Shown here piece by piece: positions 17,703 to 30,756 of a DNA stretch of 64,000 nt. Positions within the stretch are counted from its first letter, which is position 1. Every line of letters begins with the position of its first letter. The stretch comes from Oryza sativa Japonica Group (lineage: Eukaryota > Streptophyta > Magnoliopsida > Poales > Poaceae). Made by a program: the position numbers and the translations under genes. The notes under the pieces were generated by a model. That model made no database searches. It was not told the DNA's origin and worked only from the letters and a program-made list of their open reading frames with translations. Location of the stretch: assembly GCF_034140825.1 (NCBI RefSeq), contig NC_089037.1, positions 7,142,001 through 7,206,000 of the forward strand. Direction: 5' to 3'.

Positions 17703-20700
17703 CTACGAATGACCATCATGCTTCCCAAGCTCGCTAGGCGGGGGTAAGAGAAGTGCAAGGCGCTGCTTGTATCTTTCAATCCGTCGGAGCCGCTCCTTTT
17801 GCAAACTGCCAAAGAAATTTATGTCAAAGTGGAACACAACACTCAGTAACTCTGTCTAATGAAGATAACATTCTCAAACAGCCATTCCTCAACTAATGTT
17901 TTCAATCTGCCGTCTATCAAAATGACAACCTAAAACCTCTCCACTACACCACATAAAAGGGCGTTAAGTTAGCTAACTTAATATCTCCACCCAGCAATAT
18001 AAGTTTGATTGAGCTTGCGATTAAGGTGTTAATATATGTTATATAAACTGACTACACCAAAACAATCAACATGACAACATCACACTACATATTTTCATTT
18101 GTCTTGTGAAACACTTTCATAATATATCTTCTTACCATTTTTGCTAGTGCATCATTATTGTTTCGTTGGATACCTGAAGAATCAAGCTGGACTTACATAT
18201 TGGAAGCAAAAGCCAATCATCACTATTGCATCACCATATTTTGAACTTACTTGCTCACTTCACAAATCATACGTAAAAGGGCTGGAAGATGAAAACAAAT
18301 ACATACCCAGCACGGATCTTTTTTGCACGCTTCACATGCTGCTTCAGCAAGTCACTTGCAGTATATTCACCGGTTTCATTCTGCACAGAAGATCAAAGCC
18401 AATGGTTTTTGAGCTAATATAGTAACACTGCGATTATAGATGTAAAAAACTATGCTTGTGGTGATAGAAAAGATAATAGAAGGAAATAGTAACAATAGCT
18501 ACAAAGTGGTCAGTAACAGAAGTCACAAGCAAGTAGCTCTCCCCAAGAATATCAATTTACAGACGAAAAAGGGACTCCTTTATCCCTTCAGTCTCAAGAA
18601 CTTTTTGGGATACTACATTTCTATGGCAAGGTTGAAATGAACCCGGATTTCTCAAACATGTTGGATGAAACCGTCACCTAATACCTAATATTATTGAAGG
18701 TTGTAACTGGGAAGCAAATCTAACTATTTTGGGAGCAAATGGAACACATGGGCAAATAATGGACCAAGACAACTGCAAATAAGCAAGAGTGGGATATGCA
18801 GGACATAAGATAGACAATATACTTCATTTTAAATAACAGGGTAAAGCGTAAAATTCAGAGTTGGTATGTGCAACTCCTAAGAAATACAGCAATTTTTGCA
18901 TGTATTAGTCATAATATTAGTTATAAAAGGCATACACGCTTACATGCCAAAAATCAGAAAATGCCAGTATGATCCAGAATTGCCTGGAAAGAATATAACT
19001 AAGTGTTATGCTGTACGATGAATTAGCATAACTAAAATGCTAGATTCATTGAATCAAAGATCAAAACTTCAAAGTTAGTTTTTTACAAGATACCTTCTCT
19101 TCCTCTGAGTTCTCTTTCTCAGCATCATTGTCCTTTTCTGATATCCTAGAGTCCACGACTGAAGCAGGCAGTGGTCTTGGAAGAATTGGTGCACCAGTTC
19201 CAAAGCTTGGCTGCAAGAACTAGTAAGACAAGTGCATGGATAGCATGATGCACATACAAAATATGGACTATGAACTGCAGATATTCACATATTAAGAGCC
19301 AAAAGGGGAATTCCTTGTGGTGGTGGTGGAGGGGAGTAAAGTGACAGGAGCCTTGCCTGTCTATTAGTACAAAGGAAAGAAGAAAGCATGCAGTGCAAAA
19401 CAACTCACATTGTCTCTACAGGAGACATCGCTCCACTAGGCAATTACATTTTATAGGACAATTCAATCCATACAAAGTGCACCTGGCAAAATTCTCACAA
19501 GTTTGAAGCTTGTTGATGTTAAACCAAACTTTAAATAACAGAGAGCAAATGTGTGTCCGTTCAAAGTAGTAAGAGGAAAATTCAGGCATACAACATAATC
19601 AATCAAGTTGTAGTCCTAGAATTGCATTTATAAATTATAACTGAGAAGAAATACACTTTAGAGTAACTCTAGAAATTATAAGACCACCAGAATGACAATT
19701 GAGGCGTGTAAGAACCTGTTAGGATCTAGTTTAACATAACTATAGAGAAATTTTCACATGGCAAGTGCCCAAATCATTCATTTGTAACGAGTGAGCATGC
19801 TAACCTGACTTTCATGTGGAACTCCATTACGCACCCATGATCGACAAAGTGCATACAAGGATCCTGACTCACTATCCATCAAGTTAACCTTTGGAACAAT
19901 AAAAAGAAATGTCAGTTTGTGCTGTCCACTTGATCTGTCGGGATAAAACAAGGTATAGATTATATTGTGAGGTTCCTCATATGTGGGCCAATTATATTTA
20001 GAAATTAGAATTTCAGCCTCGTAGCCCAAGTATCTACAAAACCATTTGGATAATTAAGAAAATGAATTGTGAAATAGAAGCAATTTGCATTTGCATGAAC
20101 AGAAAAAATAAGGTGTGAAGAGCCGTACGTTTTAAATTTCTTTGGTAAATGTTAAACCAAACAAAATCATGTTTATCATAGGAGCTGAAATAGTGTCACT
20201 AATCAGAGCAAAGAAAAAGAATTTGTATCATATAAAACGTCTAAGGTGAGCCATAACTGGTATCCCAAAGATTCATGATAATGGGCAAAAGTGATTGGGC
20301 ATGTTCCAACTATCCAAAGGTACAGGTATTCTCCTCATCTAGCCAATGTATTTGCATTAACACAGCGCAAATGTTCTAGAAAAAAGTTTAAGAAACATAA
20401 ACTTACTTTACGGTCATTAATAACCACTGTTGTAGAGTCCTCCTTGCTCCTTTCACTACAAATAAACAATCAAAATTGACAGTTGGGAAGTCTAAGTCCA
20501 AAAGATAAAACACTATAGTTTGTAACTATATCCCCTCAAAAGAAAAAGATAACACACTACAGTTTGTAGTTTTCTTACCTATCTTTTGAGTTGTTGATCT
20601 CTTGAGGAGATGGAGTTACAGCTGGTAGTGGAATGACCTAAGAAAGATGCCAGAAAAGCATAATTTAAGGGAACTTCAAAATTCACAATATTTAAGTCCA

Positions 20701-21569
20701 GAATTTATCAATAAGGAATAGCCTAATTAACACAGCACCCAAAATAGACCAGCACCATTTATAATCAAAATAACAATAAAAAAACCCATGAATTCGTGTC
20801 TTCGCTTTTACAAGATCTAAATCCAGTACGGAACCATTCACATGGGCCTAATTTACCTCAGAAGTAGCATTGTGCTATTACCAAATATAAGTTCACTAAG
20901 CAATTCAACATGCACATGAAACGTAGCATGCCCAACAGGTAATAAGTTCCAAAATCTACCATAAATCGCCACCGAAATCTACAAGTAGCGTTTAATTAAA
21001 AAGCTCTAGAGAGTAGAACGTTCAAGACTTCAAGTTCTCGTCTAGTTCCCCTTCCTTGCAAAGCTCGCAGACTAAAATTAGTCACTAACCTTGGGCTGTG
21101 CTTGCTGAGCTATAGGGACTCCTCGGGGAGGCTGCTCGGGGCGCGACGACACACCTGCCACCACCGCCCTCGGGGCGGCGGGGAACGACCGGCCATGCGT
21201 GGGCGCCAGGGGATGCTGCGGCTGCACTATGGGCACCGCGACGGCGTGGGCGCGAGGGTACCCTACGGCGACCGCGGGCGCGCGGCGGTGGTTCGCGGTG
21301 GCGGCGGCCGCAGCCGCCGCGGCGGAGGACGTGGCGACGGGATAGAGGATGCCGTGGGCGGCGGTGGCATGGTGGCTAGGGTTAGGGTTCAGCGGGCGGC
21401 CGGTGAAGGGCGGGGGCGGCGGTGCCGGCGCCGGGGACGCGGCGGCGCGGCGGGGCGAGGAGGCCGCCGCGGCGAGGAAGGCGCGGGGGAGCGGCTGGGG
21501 GGAGGCGGCGGCGGCGGCCGGCGCGGGCGGGGACGTAGCTGGCGGGCGCTGCGGCGGTGGGGACGACAT
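17703..21569 (-). CDS. LIN37-like protein (probable DREAM/MuvB complex subunit), 321 aa
   Basis: Seven minus-strand exons: 21569-21090, 20637-20579, 20455-20407, 19888-19805, 19210-19094, 18380-18307 and 17805-17703. All are bounded by GT-AG and all phases close (966 nt). The first 160 residues are Ala/Pro-rich and disordered. Exon 4 encodes ESGSLYALCRSWVRNG, which resembles the LYPICRAWMRN motif of animal LIN37. The C-terminus is basic and helical (LLKQHVKRAKKIRAG then KERLRRIERYKQRLALLLPP), like the LIN37 tail. LIN37 is a core subunit of the MuvB repressor that acts on cell-cycle promoters. The structure is well supported; the identity is inferred from short motifs only. Confidence 0.7.
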
Positions 21570-24295
21570 GTCGGTGAAGTGGCCCCCGCGTGTGGGGCCC
21601 CTTTCTTTAATGGATTTGAACCGGATTCGTCGCGCCTGTTGTTGGCGAGGGGCCGAGGGCGCGCCGCGCGCGGGCGGCTTCGCCAAATCTCGTCAAATTC
21701 GAGGAGCACGGCCGCGTTGCGGGTTTGCGGTTGCAGCGCTCTCGGAGTCTCTCCGTCCCAAGTCATAATAACTTCTAAGGAGCTTCTAGCAAAATTTATC
21801 TAAGATCTTTAATCATCTAGATTCTAAAATTACGTAGTTAAAAAACTAAAAACTGAAAGATATAGATTTTTTTATGTTCTTAAAAGTTGGCTACTAACCA
21901 GCGGCTTTTCAGAATCTTAATCCCCCAATTCTTCATATGCTTATGTAAGCTTTGGAACAAAATATTTGATAAAAGTTAAAGTCTCCAATATGTGAGCTTG
22001 TAGGTTATGAGGTATTCCATGTTAACGACCACGACATGTTGTATAAAGTACAGTTATATTCGATGAGTTATTTTGTTATTATGAGAAAAACTTATCGGTG
22101 TGAGGGAGTGTGTAGTCTTCGGTTGTTTGATTTTGGATTGAATGGTTAGGTGTATACTCAATGACTCCTACTTCTCTCTCTCTCTAACATTCATAGCAAT
22201 ATAACTATGATGAATGCTTGCTATAGAAGTGAACATACGTAGGCATAGAAAATTCAGCGATAAGGAATTCGTTATGAGAAATATATATGATTGTGACCAC
22301 AACTCTTGTTTATTTATAATGCAAGAAGGGGAAAAAACGTGACCAGTGGTTGGCTCAAAGAATAGAATAGAGCTCATATAGATTTCTCATGGAAAATTGT
22401 AAATACCTGTGAAAGTTTATTGTTCATCCATTTGGAACAAATGAACTAAGCGTAAAGGAACCAAGGAATTGGCGCCTTCGATTCTATAGGAATTTTCACG
22501 TCCATCTTGGGCCCTTTTTCTTTCCTTTGCCATGTACATAAATCAAGCTTTATAGCACCAAATATATATAACCATGATTTGAGCACATGTAGGTACCAAT
22601 TATAATATACACTTATATGGCAATATTTGTATATGTGTTCAAAACACTTTACCCTTTTATGTTTCCTACATTTTAAAATCATCTATCTCGGATATGCATT
22701 CCTATGTTTTTTTCCCCTAATTTCCCATATATTACATTTATGCATTCCACATAAACCTAACAATTGGTGGATTTTAAGATATAAATCGAACAAAAACCCT
22801 AAGGAAGATTATTAGTTTCTCATGTCCATGATCAAATCAATACCAATCGTTGCTCCACGCCTAAATAAGAACTAAAAAAGATGGTAGATCAAAGCTAGCA
22901 CCGCTATAAAAAAAGGGGGAAAGGGGATGATGCACTTGAATGCCATGCATATGCCTAGAGTCTATTATTTTGTTTAAGAAAAGTATAACATATGAGATTC
23001 CAAGTATTCTATCTGGTCGGAGATTGCTGCAGTTGACGCTTTTGGTCATCTTGCTTGGTGCCTATTTGGTACCCATTCATCATCACTATCAGACCCACTT
23101 TCCGTCATTTGAATCGGATATCCTTCTCTTTTGGATATCTGGTCGCGTCGCTTGCCCCTTCCTAACTCTTTAACAATAATATATGTTCCTTTACTACTTG
23201 TTTTCATCGTATCCCGGGCTCGACTTTGGCCCCGTAGATGGGAGCCTCCACGCCTAGGCATGTTTGCTACCATTCCCTTCCCCCTTACTATAGGTTGCCT
23301 TCGCCGTAACCTGGTGGGGATAGAGAAGAGAATAAAACATGAGCGATTAGAATAATAAGGAGAGATGTTTAATATATTGAGAACCACCGAAGTTGTTGAA
23401 TGTGATAACCATTGTATTAATGAAGAGATAAATATGTAGACCAATTATGCACCTTTTCTTGATATAAATGCTACCTCCAAGACTTTAAAAAAAATTGTCA
23501 AATACCAACTCTATAATTAATACTGCTAACTTAATACATCCTGCAACTATAATGATATAATGGTATTTTGGAAGCGGAAACGCAAATGCATTAACATTGT
23601 GTTATGTTCATGTTGTGAACTTTTGGATGAGACTCCAAAGTTTGTTACAAAGAGATCTTCCCAATCTTTTCTTCTCAACATGCACGATTCATACAAAACA
23701 ATCTCACGTCGGCTAGGTAGTGGAAGGTCATTCAGCTAAGCATCATGTATTGCTACCGCCCTAGTTGGTCAAGGCAGCCGTTAAACCGCACCAATCGCCA
23801 CTGCATCTGCTTCACCACCGTTGTCGCAAAAGGGGAGCTCCACACCCCCCCCCCCCCCCCCATGTCCCAATAACATGTCTCAAGAACAAGTGAAGCCCAC
23901 ATTCAGACAGCAGTACTATTACAAGTATAGAATTAGTGTCCCCTTGAGCAGCAGACATAAGCTCAATTGTCCGTGTTTGCCGTCTGGCTAGGTCACCCTT
24001 CAAATTTGGGCTTCAGCGTACTAGCATTGCTTGGGCCAATATATGGAAAATCTGTTCATTATAATGAGCCACATCATGTTGGGCCGACACAGTGAATGAG
24101 AAAATCCCAAACATGAATTCTAACACATTGAGGGTGTCCCCTCATATACTTTTTTCTCTTTAAAATTTAATGCAGATGGTTATGAAAAAAAAATCAATAT
24201 AGAGCATAGTAGCATCTATCCCTTGATTGTTATCATTATGTCAAAATGGAGTTGCTAGAAATATGACGCCATATGCTATTTCAGCCACTTTGCAC
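21570..24295. other. Intergenic region, no gene seen
   Basis: This 2.7 kb gap upstream of the LIN37-like gene is AT-rich. A homopolymer run of C lies at about 23846-23862. A minus-strand open frame (23444-23046) contains an acidic patch (ESGSDSDDEWVPN), but it has no recognisable family and I do not call it a gene. Confidence 0.45.
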
Positions 24296-24300
24296 AGTAG

Positions 24301-27300
24301 TGTCACGCCCCGAACTAGTCCCGACCGGAACTAGCCCGTGACGCTCCAAATTAACCTGTTAATCGATACCAGTCCCAGGAAACAGTGCTGGTATCACAGG
24401 GAGACAGAGTATCACAGCAACAGAGGTCTCTTTATTATAGAGTAGAAGTACAGTCATGTTGGGCTGCGGACAGATCCCGAGCTCACAACTGCATTACAAA
24501 AGGAAAACGGAAGCCAGGACTTGGACCATTCATCACAGGCGCGACTTGGGAACTAGGCCGAAACCCTAAAACTCATCGTAGCCGACTTGCTCCTGGAAGA
24601 ACTCTTCGTCAGCAGGATCCACTTCATCTTCTTCAGCAACTGGGGGGGGATTATTTATATAGAGCAAGGGTGAGTACGGGAGTACTCAGCAAGCCAGGGG
24701 AAATAAGTGTTTAATGCAGGCTTCAAGGAAAGGCTGTTGTTTTCGTAATTGATTTTGTTTGAACTCTTTTCTAAAAATTCTAAGTGAGTGCTTCTCAAAC
24801 GACACGGATGAGACAGTGCGTCTCGTCCGGTCGGAGTATGTGCAATGTATCAGTCTTTAGGATTGCAACAAGGTTGGCACCCGGCCAACAGCTTTTCAAA
24901 CGGCCACCCGGGCCAACAACTTTTCAAACGGCCACCCGGGCCAACAACTTTTCAAACGGCCACCCGGGCCTAGCTGATCCCATCAGCTACAGATTTTTCA
25001 AACATCGAACCCCTTTTCACAACAGCAATTTCACAAGCAGTAGTCAGACAAAACTACGCTAGGAATCACCTCACATCCGCCCTTGACCGTGGGCACGACT
25101 ATTCGAACAGTTCAATGACCTCTGCAGAGGGGGTACACTTTACCCACACGACATTACTAACCCGGATCACCCAGCCCGTGGGGATCAGCCACGTCGGGAG
25201 ACCTCCAAGCTTTCATGACAAGGCATTTCGAAAGCCGACACAGGTTTACCATATGCCGACGAGAGGGGTCCCAGACCAACAACAGGTTAGGTCCCAGACC
25301 ATATTGTGCCAAGAAGCCCAGGGGTCCTCCCCGACACCACCCCGGCGAATCCACATGTCTCTCGGCATCAAGGCTCCCCTGATAAGCTAGTTACTCAGCC
25401 AGGGGTGTCCCATTCCACCCATGTGGTCGTACTTGTCTTATGTTTGGATGAAATTACAAGGAATCGGTCCTTAAGTGCGAGAGCGGGAAACCATACACCC
25501 GGTACGTTCCCCGGTCCGCGGTTTTGGAAATTCATTTAGTTCGCAAGCACCGACCCAGGTGTCGGGTTTTCCAAGTCTTTTGTAAAACTCCAGTTTTACC
25601 CAAGTTGTTTCTCAGATTTTAAGTTTGAAGGCGACCGTCGATACTCGCGCAGAGTGCACGAATATCGAGGTGCAACTGGGTGGTTACAAGGGGACATGGT
25701 ATAACAATTAATAAAGGAAGGATCAAATGCAACAAATTAGGTAGGTCTGCCAATCTGCCTTGCAGACGGGACAACAGATTAAGTGTGATCCTATCAATGC
25801 ATAATATTTCGCAAGCAATATAATTAAATTTCAAATATAGGCTCAAGATGTTCAAAGGTGGCTTGCCTTGCTCGAGATCTGGAGCTTGATCCTCGAAATT
25901 CTCGCACTGCGGGTCTTCGGGTTCCGGAACTACACGCGAAACGGGACAACTCAACAAACGGCGAAAATAAAGCCCTATTAAAGACCTCTAAGCGTGCCAC
26001 TAGATAGATCTCGAGATTTGGGAAATTTTAGAAGTTGAACGGAGTCAAACGGAATTACGGTTGGGAAGATATTGAATTTCTAAGATTATTGGATTTTTGG
26101 TCTAAAGGAAAAGGATTTAATTAAATCCTTTTTGAAAAAGAAAAGAAAAGAAAGAACAGAGGGATGGAAATTAGACTTTTCCTCGGGCGGCTAGGGCGCG
26201 GTCCAAGGTAAATGGAGCGGCTCGGCCGAGCTTAACGGGCCGGCCGGCCCAAGACGGCCCAAGCGCGCGCGCGGGAGGGAGGAGAGAGAGTCCGGTGGAC
26301 CGGGCTCACCACGCGCGGTCCCGGGTGGGACCCGCTTGTCAGCGGCTCGGCTCACCGTGCGGAGGGAGTACGTGGCTCATGCGCGCGGGCGGGGAAAGGA
26401 CGCGGTGCACGCGAGCGGTCCGTGGTGGACGCAGGTGCGGCGGGCCCACGCGCAGCCTCACGGCTCGCGGTGGAACGCGCGCACGGGGAGGGACTGACCG
26501 GGGTCGGCTCGATCCGGTCTAGGCTGAGCTGGCGCCGACGTGGCGCCTACGTGGCGGCCACGTGGGCTGGCGGGAGGTAGACGACGACCCGGCCTCGAAT
26601 GGACGGCGGGCGGCGGCGGCGAGCGGCGGAGCGAACCACGGCGATACGGGCAACAGCGAGCACACCGGGCGGTTGCACGTGACAAGGGAAGGCGAGCCAT
26701 CGGCTCGGATTCGCCGGAGGTTGCTCGACGGCGGCGGATTGCGGCGGTGGCAACCGGCGGCGGGAGAAGAGGGAAACGGCGACGAGGTCACGAGAGGTCG
26801 ATTCCCGGCGGTGAGAGCATCTACGCGGCTTCGGGAACTCGACGCTAGCGTCGGATTGGGTGGAACTACGCCGAGCGAGGCCGGCGACGAGCGGGTGCTA
26901 CGGAGCTCGAGCGGCGACGGCGGCGAACACACGGCGAACGACGGCAACGGTCGGGGCGGCGCCGGCTAACTACGGGGAGGCTACTCAAGCTACTACCGAA
27001 AGCTAGGGGGAGGAGATGGAGCGAGGAGGAAGAACGGAGAGAGACATCACCGAGAAGAGGAGGGGCGATGTGACGAGAGGCCAGCGGCGCGGGAGTAATC
27101 TCTCCGGCCTCGGGCCGGGGAAGAGGAAGGAGAGGGCACGGCCGAAGTCCCCTTCCGCGTCCTCGAACGCACCGGCTCTCCCGGCGCTTGGCGAAGGACG
27201 GCGGAGGCGAGACAGAGCACGGGGGCGGCGGCAACGGTGAGGAGGCGAATGGGAGAGGAAGGGAAAGGGGGAGGCTTGGGTTTATAGGATGGCAATGTCG

Positions 27301-27870
27301 GTTTGGGAACCGACTTAGGGCGGTCAAGGGCGCGAGCTGGCGCTCGGCGGTCGCGGCCAAAGCGGCGACAGGGAGGATGACGCCGGCGAGGAGGAAAAAG
27401 GGGAAAAGGAGGGGGAGAAAGGGGGCTTGCCCCTTTGCCGATTCGGGAAAAAGGGGGAGGGGAGCGGGGGCGACGCGGCAGAGAGAGGAGGGCGCGGCCT
27501 CCTTCCCTTGGCGGCTTGCGCGCGGAGTGGCGGGGGCCGGGCGGTGACGACGGCGATGACGGCGGGCGGTTTGGAGCGGAGCGGCGACACTGGCGACAGG
27601 CGCGGCAGACGCTGACGACGGCGGCGACCGGGCGGTCGGCCACTCGGCGCGCGCGCGCGGGAAACAACGGGCGGCGTCCGCACGGGCGCTCACACGCGAA
27701 CACGGCGCGCGGGAAGCGTCTTTGCGAGCGGGGAGCTCGCGCGAGGGGAGGGGCGCTCGGCGCGGGCGACTCCCGCGCACGCGCGCGCGGCGCGCGGGCG
27801 GGGCGGAGGGGGGGAGCGGGGAGAGAGGCGCTCGGGGCGGCTCTCGCACGCGCGAGCAGCGTGAGGGCGG

Positions 27871-27901
<31 letters not shown>

Positions 27902-28180
27902 CGGGAGAGCGCCCGGGGGGAGAGGGAGAGATGGGCCGGGGAAGAGGGGAAGATGGGCCGAGCGAGATTCGGCCCATCGACCTTGGGGGAGGCAAAATAG
28001 ACTTTTGCGGAGGAATTTGATTGGAAGGAATTGGATTCGGAGTTGAACTCGACGATAGATCGGGGATTGATATCTTGAGATGGCACGGACACTAGACAAC
28101 AAGCAAAGAAACAAATTTCGCAATTAGGGTTTTTAAGAGATAATTTTCCCGCTAGGCGCCACGACGGAACGGGCGCTACA
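24301..28180 (-). repeat. 3' LTR of the Ty3/gypsy element
   Basis: On the minus strand it runs from TGTAGCGCCCGTTCC to GGGGCGTGACA. It contains a very GC-rich segment (26.2-28.0 kb) with a (GA)n tract at about 27870-27902, and three near-identical aacttttcaaacggccaccc units near 24890-24970. The long GC-rich open frames on both strands here are compositional and not genes. Confidence 0.75.
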
Positions 28181-29890
28181 GACCAACCCCCCTAACAAGA
28201 ATCTCGACCCCGAGATTCAGCACCTAAGGGAGCAGGTCCGGGAACTCGGCGCGGAGAAGATCTTCTTGCTCCCAGGTTGCCTCGTCTTCGGAATGATTGC
28301 TCTATTGGACTTTGTAGAACTTGATGGTCTTCCTTCGAGTCTGACGTTCTGCCTCTTCAAGAACCTTGATCGGTCTTTCCTTGTAGGTCAGATTCTTTTC
28401 CAGCTCGATATTACCCAGGGGAACTTGCTCTTCTGGAACTCGAAGACATTTCTTTAACTGGGATACGTGGAACACGTTGTGCACATCTGCGAGACCTTCA
28501 GGTAGCTCAAGCTGATAAGCCACTTCGCCACGTCTGGCGGTTATGAGGTAGGGGCCGATGTAGCGGGGTGCTAACTTGCCGGACATCCCAAACCTCCTCA
28601 TACCACGGAGGGGTGATACTCGCATGTATACATGATCTCCTTTTTCGAACTCAAGGTCACGCCTCCGATTGTCAGCGTAATTCTTCTGACGGCTCTGTGC
28701 TGTCTTCAAACGTTCTCGGATCAGCTTAACTTGTTCTTCTGCTGACTTGAGTATGTCAGGACCGAATACCAGTGCTTCGCCCACCTCATTCCAGCACAAG
28801 GGAGTGCGGCACTTTCTTCCGAACATTGCCTCATTCGGCGACATCTTAATGCTGGCCTGATAACTGTTGTTGTATGAGAACTCCGCATACGGCAAACAAC
28901 GATCCCAAGTGCCTTCGAAATCTAAGGCACACGCACGTAGCATGTCTTCTAGGATTTGGTTTACCCTTTCGGTCTGACCATCGGTCTGCGGATGGTAGGC
29001 TGTACTAAAATTCAGATCAGTTCCGAGGGCTTCATGCAACTGCTTCCAGAACCTTGAGGTGAACTGAGTGCCTCGGTCTGACACAATTTTCTTGGGACAG
29101 CTAAATCTACATACGACATGGGTCATGTAGAGTTCTGCTAGTCTCTTTCCATCATAGGTGGTTTTCACTGGCACGAAATGAGCTGATTTCGTGAGTCGGT
29201 CCACGATTACCCAAACGGAGTCGTACCCGCTGGGGGTTCTTGGCAAACCGGTGATGAAATCCATTCCGATCTCTTCCCATTTCCACTCGGGAATCGGTAG
29301 GGGTTGCAGCAGACCAGCTGGCCTCTGATGTTCCGCCTTGACTCTTTGGCAAATGTCACACAGGGCTACGTATTCTGCGACGTCTCGCTTCATTCCAGCC
29401 CACCAGAAATATGCCTTGATATCTTGGTACATCTTCGTACTTCCTGGGTGAATGGAGTAGGCGGACTCATGAGCTTCCTTTAGGATGAGATCTCTTAACT
29501 CCTTCTTGGCCGGTACACAGATGCGTGGTCCGCACCAAACTGTGCCTTGATCGTCTATGGAGAAATTGGTGTCTTTCTTCTCCTGTATTCTTTTTATTAA
29601 TTCTTTTATCCCTTCGTCGTCTTTCTGAGCCTCCCGATTTGCGACTCTAGGGTAGGCTGTACTGTCAAGCTGGCAGGGACACCTGACTGTACCACGGTCA
29701 GTCTTAACTTCTCCAATTCTCTGCACAGGTGATCTTGGTCAGGCCGTATTTGAGCTACATTGCAATAGGCCTTGCGACTTAGCGCATCAGCGACCACGTT
29801 GGCTTTACCAGGATGATAGTGGATTCCAAGATCGTAATCCTTGATTAGTTCCAACCATCTTCTCTGTCTCATATTTAACTCGGTCTGAGG
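24301..29890 (-). mobile_element. Ty3/gypsy LTR retrotransposon, 3' part only (broken fossil)
   Basis: Minus-strand order: the end of RT/RNase H ([30 protein letters not shown]), the integrase zinc finger (H...CDICQRVKAEHQ), the integrase core (MDFITGLPRTPSGYDSVWVI, VSDRGTQFTSRFW, YHPQTDGQTERVNQ), a C-terminal domain with LAPRYIGPYLI and DVHNVFHVSQLKKCLRVP, a purine-rich tract and a 3.9 kb 3' LTR. Gag, protease, most of RT and the 5' LTR are absent. The family looks like the long-LTR chromovirus group (Tekay/RIRE3-like). The surviving integrase frame is long, so the insertion is probably fairly young. There is one large loss and the element cannot be whole. Confidence 0.85.
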
Positions 29891-29891
29891 G

Positions 29892-30751
29892 TGTAACATC
29901 CCGGCCTAGGGCTTAATAGGATTAATAGAATACTCATATCAACAAGTTGCAACTTCTTTTCCGGAAGCCAATCTCCAAAGAACTCCAGGGTTAAGCGTGC
30001 TTGGCCTGGAGCAATTTGGGATGGGTGACCGACCGGGAAATTCTTCCCGGGTGCACACGAGTGAGGACAAAGTGTGTAGAAAAGACATGTGTTGGTCTGT
30101 GAGGGCAGTCTATGACCTATGAAAGCTATCATATGTAAGCGGGCCCGGCCTGGGGGAAGGCGGGACGTTACAAAGTGGTATCAGAGCCGACTCTCGCGGT
30201 TTCACGGGCGCGTGTGTCGCAGTTGCGCAGGCATGGTGCGCATGGCTGGTGTAGACCGAGAGTGGTTACACAGCATGGCACATGCGCTGGCACTGGACAC
30301 ATGGACGTGGCCAAGAAAGGACGTTCCTGGCCTAGGGTTGATCGACGGGGGCGTCGATCTCTCTTAAGGGGGTGAGGGTGTAACATCCCGGCCTAGGGCT
30401 TAATAGGATTAATAGAATACTCATATCAACAAGTTGCAACTTCTTTTCCGGAAGCCAATCTCCAAAGAACTCCAGGGTTAAGCGTGCTTGGCCTGGAGCA
30501 ATTTGGGATGGGTGACCGTGCTTGGTCTGTGAGGGCAGTCTATGACCTATGAAAGCTATCATATATAAGCGGGACATGTGTTGGTCTGTGCCAGGGTTGA
30601 TCGACGGGGGCGTCGATCAGTGTGCCCGGGTGCACACGAGTGAGGACAAAGTGTGCAGAAAAGACATGTGTTAGTCTGTGAGGGCAGTCTATGACCTATG
30701 AAAGCTATCATATATAAGCGGGCCCGGCCTGGGGGAAGGCGGGACGTTACA
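29892..30751 (+). mobile_element. Cassandra TRIM retroelement, copy 1
   Basis: Two LTRs (29892-30172 and 30379-30751) start TGTAACATCCCGG and end GACGTTACA. A tRNA-Met-type primer binding site (tggtatcagagc, 30176-30187) follows the first LTR, and a purine tract (aagggggtgaggg) precedes the second. The LTR holds a 5S rRNA-like segment with internal promoter boxes (ttaagcgtgcttgg, 29991-30004; gggatgggtgacc, 30018-30030), the mark of Cassandra. It is non-coding by nature. The first half of the two LTRs is identical, so it is probably young, but the second LTR is internally rearranged and longer. Confidence 0.85.
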
Positions 30752-30756
30752 AGTAG

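Noticed and set aside
21570-21686. N-terminal extension of the LIN37-like protein
   Set aside because: It would need a non-ATG start, and the first ATG in frame is at 21569.
23046-23444. Minus-strand open frame of 132 codons with an acidic ESGSDSDDEW patch
   Set aside because: No family is recognised, the frame lies in AT-rich sequence, and there is no splice or promoter context. It could be a decayed repeat.
26295-28123. Many long open frames on both strands in very GC-rich sequence
   Set aside because: They lie inside the gypsy 3' LTR, overlap each other in several frames and are low in complexity (Arg/Pro/Ser/Ala). This is a composition effect.
29979-30045. 5S rRNA gene
   Set aside because: Only the internal promoter-like core of 5S rRNA is present, and it sits inside LTRs bounded by TGTAAC and GTTACA, which identifies Cassandra. 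The same applies to the copy near 50.6 and 51.05 kb.
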